Shown piece by piece: positions 37,501 to 52,500 of a stretch of DNA of 64,000 nucleotides. Source of the stretch: Dimorphilus gyrociliatus (Eukaryota > Annelida > Polychaeta > Dinophilidae); assembly GCA_904063045.1 (NCBI GenBank), contig CAJFCJ010000029.1, positions 1 to 64,000 on the forward strand, written 5' to 3'. A model generated the notes under the pieces. That model made no database searches. It was not told the DNA's origin and worked only from the letters and a program-made list of their open reading frames with translations. Every line of letters begins with the position of its first letter. Position 1 is the first letter of the stretch. The position numbers and the translations under genes are program-made.

Positions 37501-40500
37501 ATTCTTATTCGCAAGAAATTACTGAATGATCCATCAAAGATAACTGAATATAAAGTAACTTTGCTTAAATATATCAATATAATATATTTAATTGTCTAAT
37601 TTCAACAGCTCAAAGTCTTAGCAACATCTAAAGATGTAAGAGAGCAGACTGCCACAACTGAAGTTTTGATAAAAGTTAAAAGAAACGAATATTATCCATC
37701 ATTCTCCCAAAATAATTATGATAGAACTTTCCTTGAAAACTTGAGATTAGGAGAGGAAATTCTTAAAGTCTCTGCCTCAGATCGAGATCTGAGTGATGTC
37801 ATAACGTTCTCTTTTGACAATAGCACAGATGCTGAACTGTTCTTTATTAATCCATCAACTGGTTCAATCACATTAAAACACGTATGGAGTCCAGATAAGC
37901 AAACTGTATTTAATGTAGGTGTTTTGAAATCGTTTTAAATTAAATACTTCAAATAGTTACGAGCGAAAAATTTCAAACTAAATATCTTATTTTCAGTTCA
38001 ACGTTATTGCTTCCGACAACGCATTACCACCTAAAACGGCTTCAGCAAGGGTTCGACTTAGCGTAGTAAGAGACAGAGTACCAACGTTTATTAACCTTCC
38101 AAGATCGGTTAACATAGATGAATATCAAAGGAATAACTCTCAAATTTTCGGTGTTCAAGTCAGAGATGACGATAGACAAGGTCAATTTGTATATTCTTTC
38201 GTTGACTCTTCTGAAAGTAGCAAAATTTTCTACATTGTTAATACGACTGGTCAAGTTCGTATAAATGATGCTGAGAAATTGAAAAATGATCAAATCAGCG
38301 AATACGCCATTGCCATCAAAGTTATAGATGATAAACGACCTGTAACTTCCTCTGCAATTTCTACTCTAATCATTCGAGTTAATAGAAACGTTTATCAACC
38401 GAAATTTGAGCAAAGTAGTTACAGAGTTTTGATTAATGATAGATATCAAATTGGTCAAGAAATAATTAAAGTAAAAGCAAATGATCGGGATACGGATGAT
38501 GTACTAAGGTAACATTATATTTGTTAATAAAATATGTGTATATTCATTTTAATATTTTTCAGATATGAAATAACTGGTACAGAAGATGCAATGCAAAGAT
38601 ATCATATTGATCCATCAACTGGATCGATTAGTCTCAAATACAATCTTCAATCTTTAACTCACAATACTGATACCGTAAAATCTTAAACATAAAACCGTCT
38701 TCTTTGTAGATTTATGTCATAATTCTATTATTTTCCTTTAAATCAGATTCAAGTTAGAGTCAGTGATCAGTCCACTCCTCCTCAATTTGACAACGCAAGA
38801 GTTACGGTCACGATTCGTAGAGATACTTCTCCACCAAAATTCCAAAATAATGATTATAAAGCCACTATTAACGATCTTGCAACAGTAGGATCTGGTTTAA
38901 ATATTCAACCAGGTGTTAGAGCTACCGATAGAGATAATGAAGGAAAAATTGAATACGAGCTGGTAGGAGTTTTCCCAGCACCACAATTTTTTACCATTAA
39001 TCCAAATACTGCTCAAGTAAGAGTATCTACGGATTTACGGAAAGATACCCTAAATTCTATGCTTTATACTGTCAGTATTTTCATATATTTCCTTTAAAGA
39101 AGAAGAATTAAATATTGACTTTTTTCTTTTTAATTAAAACAGCTTGAAATTGTAGCATTCAATAGTCTTTATCCTAGCAATCGAGAGACAGCTACAGTTG
39201 CAGTATCCGTTGAAAGAAATACAAAAGCTCCAAGATTTAATCAGCAAACTTATACCAAAACCATTAATGAAGATGTCGGTATTGACTATTCAATTTTAAC
39301 AGTTAAAGCTGTCGATGATAACAAGGTATATCTCATTTGAAACTGAAGATTCCCATTACTTAATAATAATACAATTGTTTGTTTAGGATGACAAAATCAG
39401 CTATTCAATTTCCGGCGAGGCTGATGTTATATCAAAATTTTTTGTTGACTCTGAGACTGGTGAATTAACAACTAAAGAAGATTTGACGAAATATACTGAG
39501 AAGAAGTATAGGTTCTTCGCCGTAGCAACTGATGATGGTGTACCCAAGCAATCGTCATCAACCTCAGTTGTGATTACGATCAGAAGAGATGAATTCGCTC
39601 CTATGTTTACTGGAGGGCCTTATACAGCGCCTCAAGTTCCAGAGAATAGAGGAATAGGAAGTCAAATTTTCTCTGTTCAGGCCACTGATCAAGATAGGCA
39701 AGGGTCAATACGATATGAAATGATAGGAGATGCACCTGCCACAGACTACTTTATTGTAGATACGAATTCTGGAGGAATTCGAATTAAAGATAAATTAAGT
39801 AAAGATAGCTCACCATTTTACATAGTGCGAATTGCTGCCTACGAAAGTCAAAACCCACTAAGAAGGGTAACAACAACTGTTCGAATACCAGTTCTTAGAA
39901 ATGCAAATAGTCCCAAATTCGAGAGACAGCAGTATGAAAAGACAATCGAGGAAAACTTGCAAATAGGTAAAACTGTTGTTCAAGTAAGAGCTAGAGACCG
40001 GGATCCTGACGACATTATAAGCTACTCTATACCTGGAAGCGAGAACGATACTCCAGCAAAGAGATATTTTGGTATAACAGGAGAATCGGGAATTCTCTAT
40101 GTAAAGAAATCCTTACAAGAAGATAATTCTAATACGGAAACATTCCAGGTTACACAATTATTAACAAACAGAAATTTAATTACTTTACATAAAATACTCT
40201 TTCAATAGTTTAAAGTTACCGCCAAAGACAATAAAAAACCAGAAAGAACAGACGAGACAGATGTGATAATAACAGTTGTCAGAAATCTTGCAAAGCCAAC
40301 GTTTACAGGTCAACCATACAAAGTAAATATCGGTGTGTCTCTTAATTCCGGTCAACTCGTCACAAGCGTCGTGGCCAGAGATACAGACCTAAAAGATCAA
40401 GTAAGTACTTCATTTAATAAAGAAGATTTTAATAAGAAGTAGATGAGAGAAATAAAGGTTGAAAGAGTGTAAATGAATGTGTATATAAATGTATATAGTA

Positions 40501-43500
40501 CATATATATATATATATATATTAGTATAAATTTATATTAACATATATATATTTTAGGATAATACGACATTGGTACGTATTGTAAAAAAAAAACAGCTACT
40601 ACTAAGTTTTTTCTACTGCCAAAAAAATAAACAAATAAACAAACAAACAAACAAAAGAAACAAACAATTATTAAAAAAAAAAACAACTAAAACCCTGTGT
40701 TTTTTTTTATTTATTTTCATTACTACTGTATTGATTAAATTTTGTCTTTTTCATTATTTCTGATGATGTTTGAATTCCTTCCCTTAGTTTTCAAATAATA
40801 TTTTTATATTAGCTTTTTATTTGTGTGTGCGTTTTTTCATTTTTTGATATTTTAGAAGAAGTTAGAGAGAAATTATTAATTTATTAATTTATTCTTCTAT
40901 TTTACAGAATCGAATAAAATATGAAATTAATGGAGTAGTACCATCGCCATATTTTTTTGGTATTGAAAATAATGGAAATATAATGTTAAGAAGAAGTTTA
41001 AAAGCTGATTTATCACTCTCTTATTTGGTAAAAAATATAAAAAATATTCTCCAGTATTAATGAAAACTTAACTTTATCTTTTAGATTCAAGTTGTAGCTT
41101 ATGACAGAGTGTATCCTAATGATAAAGGTACTGCTACTGTTACTGTTGAAGTTAATAGAAATGAAAATCAGCCTAAGTGGGTTAATTCTGAAACTCTAAT
41201 AGTAACTGTAAGTGATAGGGTGCCCCTCGGTTATACTGTTACCGATGACGTAAAAGCTACTGATGCCGATGATAAAGTATGTCAAAGATATTCGACAAAA
41301 GAAGTGATTTAATAGATGTGATATATTTTTATAGCAATCTGTTTCGTACCGCGTATTGGGTGATGGTGATGCTCCTGGATACTTCTACGTTGATCCTACT
41401 ACTGGTCGAGTGAACCTTAAGAAATCACTTTATCCTGGAAGAGCCACTTCTTACAGACTGAGAATAGAGGCTGCAGATGATGGAATACCAAGAAAACTAA
41501 ACGAAATGACCTTATATATTACTGTCAAGAGAAGTTCAACACCACCACGTTTCGATGGTGCTCCTTATCCAAAGAAAACAATCGATCAAACATCTAAAAT
41601 CGATACACTTGTTACTACAATTAAAGCCCACGACCCAGACAGCGTTGGAGGATCTGGAGGAAATGCAGATATAAGATTCTCAATTACTGGAGATTATCCT
41701 GCTCCGTCCTTCTTCAAGATAGATGAGAAAACAGGAGAAATAAAAGTTAAAGAACGGCTAACAAAAGACAACTTAAAAACTACTACCTATCTCGTATTAA
41801 AAAAATATTATATTCATTCTAGTAACTTCATTTAACTTATCAATTCATTGTTCTATTCATACAGATAAGAATTCAAGCTATCGACATTAATTATCCAGAA
41901 CAGAAATCATTTACAACCGTAAAAGTCGATGTTGTAAGAAATGCTAATGGACCAAAATTCGAAGACACTGAGTTTCAAAAGTCAATGCCTGAAAATACTG
42001 AACTGGGATCGTCTGTTCATCAAGTCATCGCTAAAGATGACGATGGTGATAATATAATTTATGAACTAACTGGAGAAGATGACTCTAAGGAAGTATTTCA
42101 CGTTAATCCGTTTACCGGTTTAGTCCTACTTAAAAAATCATTTACTTTAACTAATGAGATGCAATATAAGGTAACAATATCAATTTTGGTTACAAGATAT
42201 TTCTTTATATTGTAAATTTTTCAGTTGCTCATTCAAGCATGCGATTCGATATCTTCTGAGAAAAAGTGTGATCTTGCTACTGTTTTCATAACAGTTATCA
42301 GAGAGAACCAGCCTCCAGCTTTCCTAGGAACACCTTATAACTTTAAAATTAATGAAAGACGTCCTGTTGGCAGCGAAATCTATACTGTTCGAGCTGATGA
42401 TGCAGATAATAACGATCCATTAATTTACAAAGTTGTTGGAATATCTCCAGCGCCAACTTTCTTTAATATCAATGATACGACGGGTAAAATAAGCGTTAGA
42501 ACAGATTTAACAACTGATAGGCGCACGCTATATCTGGTAATATCTTACATATATAAAATTAAAAATGATATATGTTGAATTCTTCTCTTGTAGTTGAAAG
42601 TTACAGTAGCATCAATAACAGAGAGTCACCGTCAAACAACCGCAACCGTTGCTATCAATGTTGAAAGAAACGTAAACGAACCAAAATTTAAACAGAATAA
42701 TTACAGATTTAGCTTAGCCGAAAATACTCCATTGGGAGAGAGTCTCTTCTCGGTTAATGCAACAGATGACGACGGTGATATAATCAAGTACAGCATTGTT
42801 GGAGATGAATTGGCTAAAGAATATTTTTTCATTGAATCAACAACTGGTTCCGTAACTTTGAAAAAACATTTGGGAACAGGAACATTTAAAACAGTCAATG
42901 TATGTAAAGAAATAATAGATAAATGATTATTATTAATTATTTTAATTAATAATTTCAGTTATTGATCGAAGCATCAGATCAAGCTTTACCAGTTCCATCG
43001 GTTAAAGTTGCTCAAGTAACAGTTTCGGTTAAACGAGACGCTAGCTTCCCAAGATTCAATAGACAAGAGTATGTGTTTACAATCAATGAAGATAAGGCTG
43101 TTAACAGTTCTGTTGGAGAAATAATTGTAACAGATAACGACAAAGCGGGGAATCTTGTTTTTCAAATTGAAAATATTCATCCCGCTCTATCTTTTTTCCG
43201 TGTTGACATCCTCCGAGAGGGTGAAGCACGTATTGTCGTTGCTAGATCACTAAAAGAGGAAAGCCTTCAACTAACAAGCTATAAAATCATAATAAAAGCC
43301 TACGATACATCTTATCCGAATAACATTCAAGAAGTCGATTTTATAATAAATGTGAGAAGGAATATAAATGGTCCAACATTCAATCCAAGTAGCTATAGAA
43401 AGGAGATACTAGATAAACATCGAATTGGCGAAATAATTCTCCGAATATCCGCATCCGATCGCGATGGAGTAAGTTAACGTTTTACTAAACACATTACTCA

Positions 43501-46500
43501 ATACCGCTAACTTATTTTTTTTTTTAAATTTCCAGGATTTAATTAAGTATAGACCATTAAATCCTGATAATTCTGAATGGGAATACTTCTTCTTAGATGA
43601 AACTAATGGTACTTTGACTATTAGAAAGAGTTTGTCTGGAATTGAAAAAGAATTTTTGGTAAACTTTATATAAAGACTTAGAAAATAAGGAATTAATTCA
43701 TTAACTTATATTTCATTTTTATTAGTTACAAGTTCAAGCGTATGATCCTAGGGGAAGAGCAGTAAACGGAACAATATCAGTAATAGTTAAGAGGGATAAC
43801 TCACCGCCAATATTTGAGGATGTTATTATACCAAAACCAATATCAGAAAATTCTGCCAACGGCTCGGATATTCTCGAAATCCAAGTCAACGATCCTGATA
43901 GAAAAGGGGATATTCAATTTGAAATTATTGGATTCGATCCAGCTCAAAAATACTTTTCAGTTGAACCAATATCCAATACTGGAAGAAGTAAGATAGTTAT
44001 AGTTAAAGACCTCAAATCCGATCCATTGAAATTATTATCATACTCGGTAAGTTATTAAACAATACAATATTAAATTGCTAATCCTTTTTTGATTGTTTAC
44101 ACAGTTGAGAATTAAAGTTTACGATTCGGCAAGCCCAGATACTTTCAGCTACTACGATGTTGACATTCCTATCTCGAGAAATGAATTCCGCCCCGAATGG
44201 AGAAATACACCATACACGAAGGAAATCTCTCAAGATTTCCCAGTTGGAGATTCGGTTACGAAAATTGAGGCGATAGATTCAGATAAGGTAAGCGTCTGTT
44301 TTAAAATGCTATACTATAAAACCTATATTTCCGTTTTAATAGGATGACGTAATTAAATACTCGATTTATAATAACGATGAAGCGCCAACTGTAAAAGAAT
44401 TCTTTTGGTTGGATCCATCCACCGGAGTTATATATCTAAGGAAACAACTTGACAAGATAGAGAGGACAATCTACTCTTTTGAAGTTCAGGCATCTGATCA
44501 AAATGTACCTGAGAAGACGGCTATAACAAATGTACAGATCATTGTGGCCAGAAATGAATATCCTCCGTCCTTTGATTTTGATACCTATACGCGAACAATT
44601 AATGAACAAGCTGCAATTAATTCATCTGTAATAGGCATCAACGCGAACGATAGAGACAAAAAAGGAACAATAATGTATGAAGTTGTTGGAATTTTGTCGG
44701 CTCCAACATATTTTTGGCTAGATAACAGACAAGTTCGAGTACTGAATGATTTAAGAAGTGACCTATCGGTAGAGTATAAGTTAAGAATAGCTGCTTATGA
44801 TTCTGCTGATCCAAGTACGAAAGCGTACACAACGGTTGTAATAACAGTTACGAGGAATGCTAATGCTCCAAGATTTAATCCCTTCACCTATAGTGCACAC
44901 ATTATTGAAGAATTCCCTATCGGAGGAAAAATTGAAACTGTTAGTGCATCAGATTCGGACCAAGATACTATCTCTTACAAATTAGTAGGCCCAAGAACAG
45001 CATTATCCTTCTTCTATGTGAATCCAACTTCGGGTAGTGTTTACCTTATAAGAGAGCTAAAAGACTTAGATACCAGACCATTAGTGGTAAGAATTTAGAA
45101 TACCTAAATCTCAATTGAACAGGTTATTTATATTAATGTTATATGTATATTTATTAGTTGACGATCGAAGCATCGGATAATAGAGTACCTGTACCTAAAA
45201 AAGTTAATACAACTCTATCAATAACAATAACAACTGACGAACAACCGCCAGTATTCGTGAATTCTCCATACACGACTCTCATAACCGAAAATCAAGAAGT
45301 TGATAGCTACTTTTATTCATCAGTTACAGCCACAGATGCTGATCTTAAAGACGAAATTAGGTACCAGCTTGTTGGAGATATTATTGCCTCGAGCTTCTTT
45401 ATGATAGAAGAAAATACTGGACGAATTGGAATAAAACAGAGTTTAAAGACAGATCCTTTACAGCTTGCTTCTTATACATTAGTCTTAGAAGCTTATGACA
45501 GCGCAAATCCGAGGAGAAGAGCACAAACAACGGCAACTGTTCAAGTCAGACGAAATGTCTTCCCACCCCGTTTTGATCAGAATCAGTATAATGTAGCAGC
45601 AAACGAAAGCCTGCCTCTTGGACAAGTAATACTTAAAGTTGAAGCCGATGATAGAGATAAGGTAAGAAGAAAAACGAAAAATAATAAATTTAATAAATTA
45701 AAATATTTCAATAGGATCAATTGGAATATTCAATAATTGGTAATGAGAAAGCTTTGGAATATTTCCATATTAACCCAAGAACAGGAGAGATTTCACTAAA
45801 TAAACCCCTAAATAAAGATAATGATGAGAATTATCTTGTAAGTCTTTTAAAATTTAAAAAGTAGAGCTTTCTGTCTAATGATAAATGAATATTTTTAGAT
45901 ACAAGTAGAAGTTAAAGATGGTGGAAAACCCGAGCAAAAAGCAATTACGAATGTAAGAGTAAAAGTTAAAAGAAATAAGAATATGCCAACATTCGATGCG
46001 GAGATTAATGCAAATGTTCCAGTTAATACTAAAGTTGGTGCGGTAATATCATCTGTATCTGTATCGGATCCAGATTTATCTGGCAACCTCATTTACGAAA
46101 TTTCGGGTGATGATACAGCAAAATTGTTTTTCTCTATTAATAGTAATGGTGAAATTATACTCAAAAAACCATTAACCGATGATAATTTAAGAAATTTACA
46201 ATATAAGGTAACACTTTGATAATTTTAACTGATTAATGAATGATAATACATGTTAAATCATTGAAATTTAATTAGCTTAAAGTATCAGTCTACGATTCAC
46301 ATTTCCCGAGAGATGTTATCTCTACAACTGGAACTATTGATGTCAATCGTAATGCCAATCCGCCACAGTTCGATTCTAGCAATTATAATTTTGAAATAGC
46401 TGAAGATACTGATATCGGAGCATCTGTATTTAAAGTATCAGCAAACGATCCTGACGGAGTAAGTTTTTATATTACTATATCTACAGTATCAAATTACTCT

Positions 46501-49500
46501 TTTCGTTTCATTTTGAAAATAGGGAAATGTTACTTTTATGATAAATGATGAGACTGTTTATCAAAAGTACTTTTACATTGATCCACATTCTGGTGTTATT
46601 AAATTGAGGAATTCGATCCTAAAAACCCCTGAGAAAAATATGGTTATTGTTGTTGAAGCAACTGATTCTGGAAAGCCGATTCAAGTGGTTAAAGCTAGAA
46701 TTAATATTTTTATCAAAAGGGATGAATATCCTCCAGAATTTGTTAATCTTCCAAATACAACAAAAATTACTGAAAATCAAGAGATTAATGGAGTATTTTT
46801 TATAGCCAAAGCCAGTGATCCTGATTCTATTACTCAAGAAATGAACTATGAAATTGTCGGCTATCCACCAGCCGATCAATATTTCCAAATAAATAAGGAA
46901 AATGGTGAAATTAGTGTTCAGAAGAGCTTGAAAGAAGATCGCGGATTAGATTATATACTAAGAATTGGATCTTACGCAACTGTAAAACCTGCACAGAAAG
47001 TTTTCCAAGATTTGACAATTACTGTACAAAGAAATGTTTACAAACCGCAGTTTACGCAAACTCAATACGAGAAATCGGTAAAATCAACTCAAGCGCTTGG
47101 TGATGTAATTCTTACTGTAAATGCTACTGATCGGGATCAGGATGTTTTAACGTATACCCTAGAAACTGAATCTTGTAAAGAATACTTCTTTATAGACTTC
47201 AGAGATGGAAACTTGAGATTAAGTAAACTATTACCTGCTGATAATTCCATAAAGGAATTCGATTGCATAATCAAAGCCAATGATGGCGGCTATCCTACGC
47301 CTCAAACAACTACTGTTCCTGTAAAAATCACTGTTCAACCGTCCAACTTAGTTCCCGTAATTGATCCAGTTCAGAGCATTGAAATTGAAGAATCAGTACC
47401 AGAAAATACTATAATCCAAAGTGTTAAAGCAACGTTGCCTTCAGTTAGCGTGAGTTGAAAAAATATAATATCTAAACTATTTATATACTCTTATCATTAA
47501 TGGGTTTTTGTATAAAACATCTTCATTTTATCTTATAGGGAGAATTGAAATATGAAATAGTAGGCGATTATCCATCACCGGACTTCTTTGGTATAAACTC
47601 ACAAGGAGAAATAACAATAACAAGAGATTTAAGAAAGGATAGTCTACAATTGAACGCCTATAGAGTAATTATTAAAATAATTCGTAGAATCTTTATGTGA
47701 TTTCAACCCATTTTTATGTTATTAGATAAAAATTGAAGTTTACGATAGTGCTACTCCAAATGCAAGAGCAAAAACAGAATTCTCAGCAACTGTTAAACGT
47801 AATGTTAATAAACCATCCTTCGAGAAGGATACCTATCAAATATCAATTAATGATACATGGAAGCAAGGAGATCTTGTTGCTGAAATAAAAGCAACAGATA
47901 AAGATAACGAGACTATTACATATTCCATTGTTGGTGATGATAAATCGATCATATACTTTCATATCGATCAAAATACTGGAAAGTTATCGGTTCGAAGACC
48001 ACTATCTGAAGACAATACCCAAGTGTATGAAATAACTATTCAAGCCAAAGATAAAAGAGGTCATTTGAGCTTTGCTAAAGTTACTGTTCAAGTTCCACGA
48101 GATCTCTACCTCCCAGTATTTGAGGCTGACAATGATCCAACTGTAATTGTCGAAGGAGTAAAACCAGGACTAGTTGTTAAAACTGTAAGAGCGAATGATC
48201 AAGACCTAAAACAAAAGATAAAATACGGAATGGATGGCTATTTCCCATCAGACATTTTCTTTGAAGTAGATGAAAATACTGGAGAAATAAGGGTAAAGAA
48301 AAGTCTAAAAGATGATAATTTAGGAAACCAAAAATATATCGTAAGTTAAATTTGCTACTTAGAATGAGAGATATCTAATCTTTATCATTTTCAGCTGCAT
48401 ATGTACGCCTATGACACTCAATTTGAGGATAGAAGAGGATATGCTAATTTTACAATTACTATTAGAAGAAATCCTAACGCACCTCAATTCAAGGAAGATG
48501 TTTATGAAAAAACTATGCCATTAACCACTCCTATTGGAGAAGAGATCGTTCAAATAGAAGCCACTGATGGAGATAATGTACAAATCTATTATCCCTTTAA
48601 CATTCTCCTTATAGTATTCTGTATTATTTATTTTTCACTCCAGGATAGGATTATCTACTCAATTGAAACAGAACAAGGATCAACAATTGATAGTCTTTTC
48701 TTCATTAACCCCGATACTGGTCGAATAATATTAAGAAAATTATTAGTTGGAGTAGCAGAAAAATCATTTGAAGTTTGCCTTTAATTTATAGATATACTCT
48801 CTTAAATGACCAAACATAAAAACATATTTATTACTTTCCCACAGTTTTTAGTGAAGGCTGAAGATAGCAGAGGAAGTTCATCATCAGTTGTCGTTAGATT
48901 AACAATCGGAGATAAAAATGAACCACCAGCGTTTGATAAAGAAATTAACAAATTTACTTTATCGGAGAATAGTCCAGTTAATGAAAATGTTATACAGATT
49001 GCAGCCACCGATCCTGGTTCTTATACTAATTTACTTAGCTTGTAGCTATTTTTAAATAATCTATTAATCTCTATTATAGATTTGTTCGGACCAATGGTCT
49101 ACGAACTTAAAGGAGTTAGACCAGGTTCAGATTATTTCGGCATTAGGACAATAAACAATATTGGTCATATTTACTTATTGCAAACTATCGAAAATGATTG
49201 GACCCAAATATATACGGTATGTTTAAATAAGTTGAATTATTTATAGCATAACAGTAACTTTAATAATAATTTGATAGTTACGTATTGTGGCCTATGATCA
49301 ACAATACAATTACCTAAAAGCTGAGACGTTGGTTGAAATAACAGTTGAAAGAAATCTTAATAAACCTGTGTTCAAATCTTCCAATATCCGAGTATCTGTT
49401 AATGAACACGATCCTCTTGGAAAAAATATTACTCAAGTTTCCGCCACTGATGCTGATGTTCCAGTAGGATTATTTTGTAAATTATATAATCACATATCTT

Positions 49501-52500
49501 AATCTTTAACTGTATTTCTCAAGGGTCCAAAATCCCAGATTTCCTACGATATTATTGGTGACCATCCAGCAGACAGCTTATTTGCTATACATCCAAAAAT
49601 TGGTTACATTTTCATAAAAGAACCATTAACCGAAAAGCCAGAAAAATTATACATTATTAGTGTTGTTGCAAGAGATAATGGCATACCTCCTCAATCATCA
49701 GTAGCAACTATCAGAGTAACAGTTGAAAGAAACGATCTTAGCCCTGTTTTCCCTATTAGTTCAGACTATTCTAGAACAATTGGTTTCCGATGGGCAATAG
49801 GATCAAGAATAGTTCGTCTTGAAGCAACAGACGGAGACGAAGAGGTTTGACAATTAATAACAAATTGGAACCCAACTTACTTTTTCATTAAACTTTTAGG
49901 GACCAAATAGTATTGTGTCTTATAAAATAGCAGAAGCAAATAACGAAACAATTGAATATTTCATGGTTGAAGAAGAAACCGGATGGATAAGTCTGAGAAA
50001 AGACTTATCAACAAGCGCAACAAACGAATTCAAAGTAAACTTATACTGCAATATTAAAAATATTCGTTCTAAATTAGCCATCTTCTTTTACAAACTAGAT
50101 GAGCGTCATCGCATATGATCACGGTAAACCATCGAAAGAAAGTCAAAAGAAAGAACTAACTATAACAGTATCGAGAAATTCCACAACACCTATTTTCAAA
50201 CCTACTGACTACGAGGCTGAAGTTGGTGAGAGTCAAGCTGTTAACTCAGAGATAAAGATCAACCCACCACTCCATGTTATTGATAGCGATAACGTAATTA
50301 TTAATTAAAAATAAGGGGGAAAATAGACCAGAATGATTAATTTTGTTTCTTTTTCATCGTATAGTGCGGTCTCCTATATTCAATAATTGGACTTGACAAA
50401 GCTCAAAATTTATTTAAAATCAATCCAGGTACAGGAAAGATAACTATTGGTAAAGATTTGAGATTGGATCACGAACCATCTTATACTGTAATTTTTTCCC
50501 TTTCTTTTGTTTGTACACGAAAAGATATACACGTAATTTATTATTTTTATGTAGATAAAAGTAGCTGTTCAGGACGAATGCGACAAACAAAATACGGCAA
50601 TTGCTCAGATTAAAGTAAACGTGAATAGAAATGAAAATTCACCAATATTTAGCAACGAACCATACGTAAAGAGTGTGGGAGAAGATATATCTATCGGTGA
50701 AGAGATAATAACTATAACAGCAACAGATGAAGATGAAGGAAAGGCAGGAGAAATTAGATATTCTATTGTTGAAGATGACTCCTCAGCAAATATTACTGAT
50801 CTATTCTTCCTTAATCCTCAAACTGGAGTTGTCACAATCATCAAGAGTTTACTCGATGATCCTAACAAGAGACAAGTCTATAGAATAACGGTTCAGGCTG
50901 CTGATCAGAGTTTAGTTCAGAAATCAACAACTGCAATAGTTAGAATCAACGTCAGAAGAAACTTATATGCACCAGTTTTTGACAAACCTTCATACAATGC
51001 TGAAATAAGTGAAAATGCCAAAGTTAACGACATTGTTTTGAATGTTAAAGCCACTGATTCTGATGACGCAACTGTAAGTAATGAGTATATTATAATGATA
51101 ATATTAAATCAAAACCGGAATATTTTTATAGGGTGAAAATTTAACATACGAGCTAATTGGAGGAAATGACGCTGGTATAGGATTATTCCAAATAGGTAGA
51201 AGATCGGGTGTTCTCTCTGTTAAAAATCCTTTATCGACAAGTTCCCAAGAGTATTTCAATGTATGATGATTTATTTATTATTGATATACTTTCGCATATT
51301 AACTAGAAAATTTAATTTTTTATCAGTTTATGGTTGAGGTGAAGGACGGAGGCTCTCCTGAAAGATCGGCCAGAGCTCCTATTTCTATAAGAGTTAAAAG
51401 AAATGAATTTCAACCAATTTTTGAAAGTCCAACCTACACAAAAGTTGTTAATGAATTTATAAGAGTTGGAGCTAATGTTCTCACTGTAAAAGCTGTAGAC
51501 AAGGACGATAGTTCAACAAGATCTGGAACTATTGAATATTTCTTGGAAGACATAGAAAATTCAGGAGAGAACGTAATTCAATATTTCTCTATTTGGAGAT
51601 CGGAAGGAAGAATAGTTATTGCCAAAAATCTTCATGAGGATGTATCTAAGCAGAGAACATACATGTTCAATGTTATCGCTAGAGATCAAGGAATACCATC
51701 TAAGAGCAATCGCACAAAAGTCGAGATAACTGTAAGACGCAATGACAACAAACCGATTTTCGAAAAGAGTCCATACAAGTGGTCTGCTAATGAATTAGAT
51801 CCTATCGGTACAGTCGTAGGGAAAGTTAGAGCCGTAGACGCCGACATTGAATTTCAACCTGACGTAAGTGTTTATATAACTAACACTTTCTGGGTGATAA
51901 CAATTTTATCTATCGAAAGTGAAAGTAATCACTAGGTGTCGTTACTGACACCTATTTAAATGCTGGTATGTTAGAACGTCACTAACAGTAACATTTCTCC
52001 ATCAGGCACCGAACTCGAAAGTTACCTATAGATTATCGGCATTTTCTGGAGGATTGGAATACTTTGCTCTAAATTCAAAAAATGGTGAAATCTCCGTTGC
52101 TAAATCTCTATTCGCAGATCCCGATGCCGTATTACAATATATGGTAAAACATATGCGCTAATCTATTTAACACAATTTATAATATTAGCCAATAATCCAT
52201 TAGCTTAAAGTCTTTGCTGAAGATGGCGGAAACCCAATGCAAACTGATCAGGTGGATGTTCTCATCAACGTTACCAGACCAACAACATCAGTTGTTGGTA
52301 AATTGGGATTTGCTAAATCGTTATATCTGTAAGTAGCGTAAGCGTTTAAATCTTTCCACTAGTTCTAATATCTAATTATCCAAACAGAAAAGAAGTAATG
52401 GAAGATATGACACAAAACAGAGAAGTTGAAAGATTACAGGTTGTTAATCTTAAAACAAATCAAACTGCTGAATGCCTTATTCAATCCGGAAATGACGAAA

